Below, in pieces: positions 34,041 to 41,599 of a DNA stretch of 43,701 nucleotides. Numbering within the stretch: the first letter of the stretch is position 1; each line of letters begins with the position of its first letter. The stretch comes from GWF2-33-9 sp964405755 (GTDB lineage Bacteria; Bacteroidota; Ignavibacteria; Kapaibacteriales; UBA2268), in assembly GCA_964405755.1 (NCBI GenBank), contig CAYOPF010000005.1, forward strand, positions 1 through 43,701, written 5' to 3'. The notes beneath the pieces were generated by a model. That model was not told the DNA's origin. It did not search any database and saw nothing but the letters and a program-made list of their open reading frames with translations. Both the position numbers and the translations under genes were made by a program.

Positions 34041-36035
34041 ATGAAATTCTCAATAAAATTTTTAATTTTTATATTTCCACTCACAATTTTTGCCAATAAA
34101 GCAGAAATTGATACTTTAAAAACCTATAAATTAGGTGAGATCGAAGTTGTAAACGAAAAAATCAATACAAACAGACTTATACGGGCATCTCAAATAATGG
34201 TTCCACACTATCAGATTCAAAATGCTGATTTACTATCTTTTTCCAGCTTACAGCAATATATTCCATCGGGCGTGATAAGAACAAATTCACGTGGGGAAAG
34301 CATGTTATTCTTGCGAGGAGCAGGAGAGCGTCAGTTAGGTTTATTTTTGGATGGAGCATCGATGAATATTCCTTGGGACAACAGATTGGATTTAAGCTTT
34401 GTACCAACCGATATAATAGGTAGCATTCGAGTGAATAAGTCGGCAAATTCAATGTTTTATGGTCCTAATGTTATGGGAGGAGCAGTTTCCTTAACCACAT
34501 TGGAAAGAGGAAGTGAGGGGTACGGATTGTCTTTCAAATTTTCATTTGGAGATGGCAACACTCAATCCTATTCAATTTTGCACGACGGAAAGACAGGAAA
34601 TTTTAATTACATTACAAATGTCTCCTATGTAAAGTCCGATGGATTCGTAATGTCGGGTAATGCACCAGAGAATTTGGATAACCAAAGGCAAAACTCAGCA
34701 ATTAGAACCAATACAGATTTTAATAGGTTGAATACTTTTATCCGCGGGGAATATCATATCGACAACATTGGAAAAGTAGGACTTTCTCTATCATACACGA
34801 CTCAGGAAAAGGGAGTCGCTCCCGAAACCTTTACCGGTACGGGAGTTCGATATTGGCGTTATCCAAAGCGAGATAGATTGATGATAAACTTCAATGGAGA
34901 ATTCAATTTACTCGATAATTTGAATTTAAAAGCAAACATATGGTATGATGATTTTTCCCAACAAATTGATTCATATAAGAACTTCGATTACAAGGAAATT
35001 AACGAAAGTCAGTTCGACAATGATAATATAATTGGTAGTCGGCTATCCTTAATTTATGTTATCTCCAATAACCATTTAATTTCTGCGATTTTCAATGGAT
35101 TTACAACAGAGCACAAGCAACACATAAACCTTACTCCAAATGATATTTACACCCAAAATACTATTAGCTCGGGTTTGGAATACCGTGGTCTGATCTCAGA
35201 CTTGGATATAAATGCAGGAATAGGATATGACTACAATTCTACCCCAAAAACTGGAGTGTTCGTAGAAGCCGAAGGATCAAACCAGAGCGATTTCAGTGCT
35301 TTTACAACTTTCAGATATAATATATTGGACCTTCTATCGGTATATCTAAGTGGCAGCCAACGGATACGTTTCCCATCGATGAGAGAACAATACGATGGTG
35401 CCTTGAACTCCTTTAAAACTAATCCTGATTTAAAACCCGAAAAAGGCATTTTGACAGAAATTGGAGCCACAATTGCAACAGATAGAATTAGCGGGAATGT
35501 TGGATTTTTCTACAACAAATATACTGATTTGATAGAAAGAATTCGTCTGACTAAAGAACAGGATTCATTACGAAGGAGAATGCGTGTAAATTACTCTGAA
35601 GCAACAATTACAGGGATTGATCTAAATTTTACCTACACTCCTATCAAGATGCTCGATTTATCTGCATTTTTTACATATATGGATATCAAAGCAAAATCAG
35701 GTGGTAAAGACATTGAACATTTAGTTCAAAAGCCGGATATTCTTGCAGGATTTATTGGATCATATAAGTTTGATTTCGGATTAAAACCACAAATAGAAAT
35801 CGAATATACTGGCAAACAATTTGATTCGGACCCAATTGATGGCAGTAAGTTTGTTGAAATTGATCCTAGCTTGATTTTCAATATACGGTTATCCTATTCA
35901 TTTACGATTAATAATATTATGATTGCCGAAATATTTACTCGGATAAATAACATATCTGATGAATATAGGTTATCGCAGTGGGGATTACCTATGGATGGAC
36001 GAACAGCATTTATAGGTTTTAATGTAAAAATTTAA
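34041..36035 (+). CDS. TonB-dependent outer-membrane receptor
   Basis: A 664-residue outer-membrane transporter. It has a signal peptide (MKFSIKFLIFIFPLTIFA) and a TonB-box-like stretch 'TYKLGEIEVV' near residue 28. A plug domain follows ('LQQYIPSGVIRTNSRGESMLFLRGAG', then 'DIIGSIRVNKSANSMFYGPNVMGG', residues about 65-150). The 22-strand barrel includes 'LKPEKGILTEIGATI' and 'NYSEATITGIDLNFTYTPIK', and the protein ends 'TAFIGFNVKI'. There is no SusD partner and no N-terminal carboxypeptidase-like domain, so it resembles siderophore, cobalamin or metal receptors more than glycan SusC. The substrate is unknown. An AAAGGA ribosome site precedes the ATG. The 206-base gap upstream holds a small inverted repeat (TATTGA/TCAATA, 33940-33956). 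Confidence 0.9.
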   Translation: MKFSIKFLIFIFPLTIFANKAEIDTLKTYKLGEIEVVNEKINTNRLIRASQIMVPHYQIQNADLLSFSSLQQYIPSGVIRTNSRGESMLFLRGAGERQLGLFLDGASMNIPWDNRLDLSFVPTDIIGSIRVNKSANSMFYGPNVMGGAVSLTTLERGSEGYGLSFKFSFGDGNTQSYSILHDGKTGNFNYITNVSYVKSDGFVMSGNAPENLDNQRQNSAIRTNTDFNRLNTFIRGEYHIDNIGKVGLSLSYTTQEKGVAPETFTGTGVRYWRYPKRDRLMINFNGEFNLLDNLNLKANIWYDDFSQQIDSYKNFDYKEINESQFDNDNIIGSRLSLIYVISNNHLISAIFNGFTTEHKQHINLTPNDIYTQNTISSGLEYRGLISDLDINAGIGYDYNSTPKTGVFVEAEGSNQSDFSAFTTFRYNILDLLSVYLSGSQRIRFPSMREQYDGALNSFKTNPDLKPEKGILTEIGATIATDRISGNVGFFYNKYTDLIERIRLTKEQDSLRRRMRVNYSEATITGIDLNFTYTPIKMLDLSAFFTYMDIKAKSGGKDIEHLVQKPDILAGFIGSYKFDFGLKPQIEIEYTGKQFDSDPIDGSKFVEIDPSLIFNIRLSYSFTINNIMIAEIFTRINNISDEYRLSQWGLPMDGRTAFIGFNVKI

Positions 36036-36122
36036 AAAAATTAGAAATAAAGAAACACAATCAATATGTTTTTGTTAGTTTAGTAATCTGTTGAATATAA
36101 CAAAATTAAAATACAAAATATA

Positions 36123-38624
36123 ATGAAAAAGAAAAGTAAAAACACCCCAGAAGTAGTTACAAAAAAATTAACAGAATCATACAGAGAGCTCGAACCCAGC
36201 GAATTACGCTGGGTTTGTCCCACTGATATTTTTAAGTTTAAAAGTACAGCAGAGGTAGATACATTAGACGAAATTGTAGGACAGCCCCGAGCAATTGAAT
36301 CTATCAAAATTGGTGCAAAGGTATCAGCCAAGGGTTTTAATATTTTTGTTACTGGTTTAGCAGGAACAGGAAGATTATCCACAGTAAAAGCCATATTGGA
36401 GCAAGTGGAAGGCTATTCCAATACTTTCTTTGACTATTGTTATGTGAATAACTTTTCGGACCCCGATAAGCCAATTTTGATTAGATTGCCACAAGGCGAA
36501 GGTAAAAAGTTGGCAAAAGCTATGGATGACGCAGTAAATTACCTTAAAAAGCGTTTACCTAAGCTTTTTGAAGAAGATGATTATCAGAATGCAAAACGAA
36601 AAATATTCGAAAGTTATCAGCAAAAAGAAAATGAATTTTTATCCAAATTTGATGAGACAATTCAACTCTACAATTTGGTTAGAGGTAATTACGAAAATGA
36701 ACAAGGAATAATGATTCAGGATGTTTTTCCTGTAATTGATGGACAACCCACTCATATAAGTCAAGTTGAACAATTGGTTGCAGAAAAGAAGATTACAAAA
36801 AAACAAGCACAAGAATTTTATCAAAATTATCAAAAATTTCATGCTGAAATTTTTAATTTATCAAGGCAAAGCTTCAAGATGCTTCAAGAAATGAAAGCAA
36901 GTTTAACCGAATTGGATAAAACAACATCTTCGGTTGTAATAGATACTACATTCAATGAGATTGAAGAGAATTTCAAAAACGAAACAATTAAGAGTTATAT
37001 CGAATCTGCAAAAGAATATATTTTGAAGAATTTGGCATTAATTATTAAAACTAACGACAATCCGTTACCTGTAAACGACGATAATCAAGTTGAAAATGAT
37101 GTCTTTGCTGTATTTGCTGTGAATGTGATTTTGGATAATTCCGAAACAAAATCGCCTCCTATAATAATCGAAACCACTCCTTCATATTCAAACTTATTTG
37201 GAACAATCGAAAAAACCTATGATAAAAGAGGTTTTTGGAAAACAGATTTCAGTAAAATAAAAGCAGGTGCTTTGTTGCGTGCCGATCAAGGTTATCTAAT
37301 TGTTAATGCCGATGATTTGTTTATGGAGCCAGGTGTTTGGCAAGCACTAAAAAGAGTATTACTTTACAAAAAATTAGAAATTCAACCAGTAGATGTGTAC
37401 TTCCAAATTTCACAATCATATCTTAAACCAGAACCGATCGATATCAATGTTAAAATTATTATAATTGGAGGGCAAACCCTATATCATTTACTGTATGAGT
37501 ATGAAAAAGGATTTAAGAAAATTTTCAAAATCAATGCTCAGTTTGATTATTACACTAAAAAGAATGAAGAATTAATATCTAATTATGTAAAATTCATTTC
37601 TAAGATTTGCAGGGATGAAAATCTTCCTCACTTAACTCCAGATGGAGTTGCACGAATAGTGGAATGGTCTGCTGAATTTGCAGGTTCTCAGGAAAAATTA
37701 TCCTTGAAATTCTCTGATTTAGCGGATTTGGTTCGTGAAGCTTCGTATTATTCCGATAATAATAAAAAATTAATTAATGGCGATGCAATCCAAAAAGCAT
37801 TAGTTATACGCCGATATCGTAATAATATGTTGGACGAAAAAATTAAAAATGAGATTTTAGACGACGTTATAATGGTTTCGACTTCGGGAGAGCGAATAGG
37901 CCAGATTAATGGATTAACAATTTATAATGACGGGATTTATTCATTTGGTAAACCTGCAAGAATCACATCCACTGTTAGCGTGGGCAATGCAGGAATAATC
38001 AACATCGAAAGAGAAGCCCAGATGAGTGGAGCAATTCATAATAAAGCTATACTAATAATCTCAGGATTTTTACGTGAAAAATTTGCTCAAAAATTCCCAT
38101 TATCATTGTCGTCCACAATTGCCTTTGAACAATCCTATGGAGGAATAGATGGCGACAGTGCCTCGTTAGCAGAAATATATGTGCTTCTATCAGGTATAGC
38201 AAAATGTCCAATCAATCAATCTTTTGCAATAACTGGCTCGATGAACCAAAAAGGAGACGCACAACCGATTGGTGGAGTTAACGAAAAAATACGTGGATTC
38301 TGGGATATTTGCAAAAGCAAGGGATTTACTGGAAATCAAGGTTGCATAATACCCGAACAGAATGTTAAGGATTTAATGCTTGATAACGATATAATAGAAG
38401 ATGTGAAATTAGGTAAATTCAAGATTTATTCTGTTAAACGAGTTGAAGATGCTGTTCCATTACTTTTTGGTATGGAAGCTGGCGAATTGGACAGCGAAGG
38501 TAATTATCCGGAAGGAACTTTGTTTTCGAAAGTTGTATGCTCTTTGCAAAGATTATACAAACTTTCTCGTCCTCAAAAACAAGAACAAACAAATAAAAAT
38601 AAAAATAGTGAAAAAACAAATTAA
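36123..38624 (+). CDS. Lon-related ATP-dependent protease (LonB/YcbZ type)
   Basis: An 833-residue AAA+ protease. The P loop is 'FVTGLAGTGRLST' (78-86), with Arg84 where most AAA+ proteins have the Walker Lys. A long helical insertion (about 140-320) is followed by the rest of the ATPase ('LLRADQGYLIVNADDLF' as the Walker B region). The C-terminal Lon protease domain has the Ser-Lys dyad: Ser679 in 'GIDGDSASLAE' and Lys722 in 'GGVNEKIRGFW', 43 residues apart as in Lon. 'ITGSMNQKGDAQPIGG' lies between. It degrades damaged or regulatory proteins in the cytoplasm. The tail is Lys/Asn-rich, and rpe overlaps its last 17 bases. Confidence 0.88.
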   Translation: MKKKSKNTPEVVTKKLTESYRELEPSELRWVCPTDIFKFKSTAEVDTLDEIVGQPRAIESIKIGAKVSAKGFNIFVTGLAGTGRLSTVKAILEQVEGYSNTFFDYCYVNNFSDPDKPILIRLPQGEGKKLAKAMDDAVNYLKKRLPKLFEEDDYQNAKRKIFESYQQKENEFLSKFDETIQLYNLVRGNYENEQGIMIQDVFPVIDGQPTHISQVEQLVAEKKITKKQAQEFYQNYQKFHAEIFNLSRQSFKMLQEMKASLTELDKTTSSVVIDTTFNEIEENFKNETIKSYIESAKEYILKNLALIIKTNDNPLPVNDDNQVENDVFAVFAVNVILDNSETKSPPIIIETTPSYSNLFGTIEKTYDKRGFWKTDFSKIKAGALLRADQGYLIVNADDLFMEPGVWQALKRVLLYKKLEIQPVDVYFQISQSYLKPEPIDINVKIIIIGGQTLYHLLYEYEKGFKKIFKINAQFDYYTKKNEELISNYVKFISKICRDENLPHLTPDGVARIVEWSAEFAGSQEKLSLKFSDLADLVREASYYSDNNKKLINGDAIQKALVIRRYRNNMLDEKIKNEILDDVIMVSTSGERIGQINGLTIYNDGIYSFGKPARITSTVSVGNAGIINIEREAQMSGAIHNKAILIISGFLREKFAQKFPLSLSSTIAFEQSYGGIDGDSASLAEIYVLLSGIAKCPINQSFAITGSMNQKGDAQPIGGVNEKIRGFWDICKSKGFTGNQGCIIPEQNVKDLMLDNDIIEDVKLGKFKIYSVKRVEDAVPLLFGMEAGELDSEGNYPEGTLFSKVVCSLQRLYKLSRPQKQEQTNKNKNSEKTN

Positions 38625-39270
38625 AATAGTACCCTCTTTATTATCTGCCAATTTTACAAACTTGCAGGCAGATATTGAGCAATGCCAACTTGGTGGTGCG
38701 GATATGTTGCATTTGGACATTATGGACAACCATTTCGTACCAAATTTAACTTTTGGTCCATTAATTCTACAACATATCCGAAAAATTACGAACTTGCCAA
38801 TTTCAACTCACTTAATGGTAGAAAATCCCGATTCCCTGATCCCTAAATTTGCTGAATATGGAAGTGATTATATTTCCTTCCATTGCGAAGCTGTTGCTCA
38901 TATTCATCGTTCGTTAATGTTAATCAAATCATTTGGTAAAAAAGCAGGAATCGCGTTAAATCCACTCACACCACTCGATTATGCTTATGCAGCAGCCGAG
39001 TACTGTGATTTTATATTAATAATGACTGTTAATCCCGGTTTTGGTGGCCAGGAATTTATTACCAATTATTACCGAAGAATAGATTTGTTAAATGAATTTT
39101 TAATAAAAAATAATCTTACACAAATCGAAATCGAGGTTGATGGAGGCTTGAAAATTGATAATGCCTTACAAATTGCAAATGCAGGAGCAAATATTTTGGT
39201 AAGTGGTTCCGGAATATTTTCGGGAAATATACAGGATAACATTATCAATATGAAAAATTTGTTTAGGTGA
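38608..39270 (+). CDS. rpe: Ribulose-phosphate 3-epimerase
   Basis: A 220-residue TIM-barrel enzyme interconverting ribulose-5-phosphate and xylulose-5-phosphate (pentose phosphate pathway). I start it at GTG 38608, because this begins 'MKKQIKIVPSLLSANFTNL', the normal N-terminus; the open frame to 38443 adds a non-homologous stretch inside the Lon gene. Motifs are 'LHLDIMDNHFVPNLTFGP' (metal and catalytic Asp), 'STHLMVENPD', 'MTVNPGFGGQEFI' (phosphate) and 'EVDGGLK' (second catalytic Asp). It overlaps lon by 17 bases and ends with TGA, confirming TGA as a stop codon in this organism. Confidence 0.95.
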   Translation: MKKQIKIVPSLLSANFTNLQADIEQCQLGGADMLHLDIMDNHFVPNLTFGPLILQHIRKITNLPISTHLMVENPDSLIPKFAEYGSDYISFHCEAVAHIHRSLMLIKSFGKKAGIALNPLTPLDYAYAAAEYCDFILIMTVNPGFGGQEFITNYYRRIDLLNEFLIKNNLTQIEIEVDGGLKIDNALQIANAGANILVSGSGIFSGNIQDNIINMKNLFR

Positions 39271-39273
39271 AAG

Positions 39274-40431
39274 ATGAGAGAAAATTTATTATTTACAGAT
39301 TTTGCACCAGCTGAAAGAGACTCGATTAATATTATTCAAGACAGGTATTATCAGTTGATGAATCTTCCAGAGGCAAAGAAATTGACTGATTCGATTCCGA
39401 ATATTTTGCTTATTCTCAACGATAAAAGACAGGTAGTATATGCTAACCGAAGACTTTATGAATTACTACAAAAAGATTCTATTGACGATGTATTAGGTTT
39501 GCGTCCTGGTGAATTATTAAATTGCCAACATAGTAGAACAAATCCAGGAGGGTGCGGAACCACGATATTTTGTTCAAAATGTGGTGCCGTAAATGCAATA
39601 CAGAAAAGTTTGGATGGTTTTGTTAGTATCGAAGAATGCAGAATAATCGACTTTAACAATAATCCCTACGATTTAAAAGTCTGGGCTACTCCTTATGAGT
39701 ATAATGGGGACAAGTATTCAATCTTTGCTATGCAAGATATTAGTGGAGAGAAACGCAAGGATGCCCTGGAGAGAATATTCTTTCACGATATTATCAATAC
39801 TGCCGGAGGTTTACTTGGTATTAGTCAGGTAATTAAAGAAAATCCTGAAGAAATACACGAATTTAAAGATATGATCTTTGATGTAGCTGCTGCACTTATG
39901 GATGAGATTCAAGCTCAGAAAATCTTGATTCAAGCCGAAAACGGGAATTTAACTACTTCCTTCTCTCCAGTCAATACAATTGATGCTTTGCATTCTGTAA
40001 AGAATATATATTCCAAACATATAGTGGCTCAAGAAAAAAGTGTAGAAGTTTCATCGGACTCCATTGATAAAACTTTTTTTACCGATAATACATTGCTAAA
40101 AAGAATTATCGGCAATTTAACTAAAAATGCATTAGAGGCAATTAGGGAAGGCGAAGCAGTAATCTTAGGTGCAAACCAAGAAGAAAATAAAATAATATTC
40201 TGGGTTAAAAATTCATTAGTAATTCCATTGGAGGTTCAGTTGCAATTATTCCAACGATCTTTCTCCACAAAAGGAGCAGGTCGTGGATTAGGTACTTATA
40301 GTGTGAAATTATTGACTGAAAATTACTTAAAAGGAAAAGTGTATTTCAAATCCAACGACGAATTAGGAACAATTTTTTTTGTTGAACTACCAACTACCAC
40401 AATGGAGAATACACCAGTATCTGAATTGTAG
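39274..40431 (+). CDS. PAS-domain sensor histidine kinase with a Cys/His cluster
   Basis: A 385-residue soluble kinase. The PAS domain (about 40-160) carries Cys84, His86, Cys94, Cys100 and Cys103 in 'LLNCQHSRTNPGGCGTTIFC' followed by 'SKCGA', a recurring Cys-rich PAS motif that could bind metal or sense redox. The phospho-acceptor is His171 in 'IFFHDIINTAGGL'. The ATPase domain has 'NLTKNALEAI' (N box, 281-290) and 'STKGAGRGLGTYSVKLL' (G2, about 331-347), but the usual DxGxG G1 box is replaced by 'VKNSLVIP'. No response regulator is adjacent, so its partner is unknown. It starts 3 bases after rpe. Activity of the unusual ATPase site is uncertain. Confidence 0.82.
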   Translation: MRENLLFTDFAPAERDSINIIQDRYYQLMNLPEAKKLTDSIPNILLILNDKRQVVYANRRLYELLQKDSIDDVLGLRPGELLNCQHSRTNPGGCGTTIFCSKCGAVNAIQKSLDGFVSIEECRIIDFNNNPYDLKVWATPYEYNGDKYSIFAMQDISGEKRKDALERIFFHDIINTAGGLLGISQVIKENPEEIHEFKDMIFDVAAALMDEIQAQKILIQAENGNLTTSFSPVNTIDALHSVKNIYSKHIVAQEKSVEVSSDSIDKTFFTDNTLLKRIIGNLTKNALEAIREGEAVILGANQEENKIIFWVKNSLVIPLEVQLQLFQRSFSTKGAGRGLGTYSVKLLTENYLKGKVYFKSNDELGTIFFVELPTTTMENTPVSEL

Positions 40432-40432
40432 T

Positions 40433-40440
40433 TAATTTTG
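40433..40440 (+). promoter_or_regulatory. Putative -7 promoter element (TAATTTTG) for the glycerophosphodiesterase gene
   Basis: TAATTTTG begins one base after the kinase stop and ends 20 bases before the ATG at 40461. No -33 box at standard spacing was found. Confidence 0.38.
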
Positions 40441-40460
40441 AACTTTTACATAAAGAATCG

Positions 40461-41222
40461 ATGCTGACATTAACAAAATATTACCTTAAACATAGATTTA
40501 TTCCCGTAGCTCATCGGGGTGACTCTGAGAATGCTCCCGAAAATACACTGGCAGCTTATCAAAGAGCAATAGACACTGGAATTCCTGCCATCGAAGTTGA
40601 TGTTCATATTACAAAAGACGACTACGTAGTAGCAATTCACGATGACAATCTCGGAAGAACTTCAAAATCGGATAAACTAATTTCCGAAAGCACTTATTCA
40701 GAACTATTAAATATCGAAGTTGGTTCATGGTTCGACCAAAAATATACTGGACAGCAAATTCCTACTCTCGATCAAGTACTTGATTTAATACAAAACAAAT
40801 CCTATTTAGTTTTGGAAATGAAACCATTTTCGAAAGAACCAGAAAATTTTGTTGAAAATGTGCTACAAAGCATTGAAAATTATCACTACATCGATAAATC
40901 AATAATTGTGTCATTTGATTATAATTTGTTGAAGATAATCAATAATATTAATCCAAAAGTCAACATTGCGGCTATTAAGATACCTAACTCAAATTTAATG
41001 CCATCAGATTTGCAATATTTAACAAAGTGTGATGCGGTTATATGTTCCATCCACGAGTTGGACGATCAATTAAACAACGACGCAAAAATCAATAAAATCC
41101 CAATTGGAGTTTATGATGTAGATAGCATAAATTTACTTAAAAAAGCCTTGGACTTCAGAGTTCAAGGTGTTGGTACTAATTATCCCGAACTTATAATGAA
41201 CTATTTAAAGGAACAAAAATGA
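40461..41222 (+). CDS. Glycerophosphodiester phosphodiesterase
   Basis: A 253-residue GDPD-family hydrolase releasing glycerol-3-phosphate from deacylated phospholipids. It has 'VAHRGDSENAPENTLAAY' (catalytic His and Arg, near residue 20), 'AIEVDVHITKDDYVVAIHDDNL' (metal Glu/Asp and second His) and 'LVLEMKP'. There is no signal peptide, so it is probably cytoplasmic (UgpQ-like). Its stop overlaps the DUF971 start by four bases (ATGA), so the two are translated together. Length is typical. Confidence 0.92.
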   Translation: MLTLTKYYLKHRFIPVAHRGDSENAPENTLAAYQRAIDTGIPAIEVDVHITKDDYVVAIHDDNLGRTSKSDKLISESTYSELLNIEVGSWFDQKYTGQQIPTLDQVLDLIQNKSYLVLEMKPFSKEPENFVENVLQSIENYHYIDKSIIVSFDYNLLKIINNINPKVNIAAIKIPNSNLMPSDLQYLTKCDAVICSIHELDDQLNNDAKINKIPIGVYDVDSINLLKKALDFRVQGVGTNYPELIMNYLKEQK

Positions 41223-41587
41223 ATTTACCAAAAAAAATATCTCGACCCAAATCATATTACCTTCAGGTTGATTGGGGTAATGATGAATCATACAGAATTA
41301 AATTACAAGTTGTGCGTAATAATTGCCCTTGTGCTGAATGTGCTGGGGAAGAATTCCCAAGCATTGATGGAAAGAAAAGAGTATCTATGCCATCATTAAA
41401 TACATTTAAACCTGGAAAGTATGAATTAAAGGACCTAAAACCAGTAGGGAATTATGGTTTACAACCATTCTGGGGCGATGGTCACGATGCAGGTTTATTT
41501 ACCTGGGAACAGTTTTATGAATTAACGAAAAATAATAATTTATCCGAAGAAGAAATTGATAAAATTGAAATTCAATCTAAAAATTAA
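41219..41587 (+). CDS. DUF971 (GBBH-like N-terminal domain) protein
   Basis: A 122-residue protein matching the DUF971 domain, which also forms the N-terminus of gamma-butyrobetaine hydroxylases. Visible are 'VDWGNDESYRIKLQVVRNNCPCAEC', with three cysteines that could bind metal, and 'KPVGNYGLQPFWGDGHDAGLFTWEQFYEL', the most conserved part. In some bacteria similar proteins are tied to Fe-S handling; no role can be assigned here. It overlaps the glycerophosphodiesterase gene by four bases and is 12 bases before the urocanase ATG. Confidence 0.85.
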   Translation: MNLPKKISRPKSYYLQVDWGNDESYRIKLQVVRNNCPCAECAGEEFPSIDGKKRVSMPSLNTFKPGKYELKDLKPVGNYGLQPFWGDGHDAGLFTWEQFYELTKNNNLSEEEIDKIEIQSKN

Positions 41588-41599
41588 AAATTGAATTAT

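Noticed and set aside
36098..36107. CAAAATTA (minus TAATTTTG) before the Lon-related gene
   Set aside because: There is no minus-strand gene that it could drive; likely a chance hit in AT-rich sequence.
38443..38607. Long N-terminal extension of rpe inside the Lon gene
   Set aside because: Ribulose-phosphate epimerases begin near 'IVPSLLSANF'; GTG 38608 gives the normal length.
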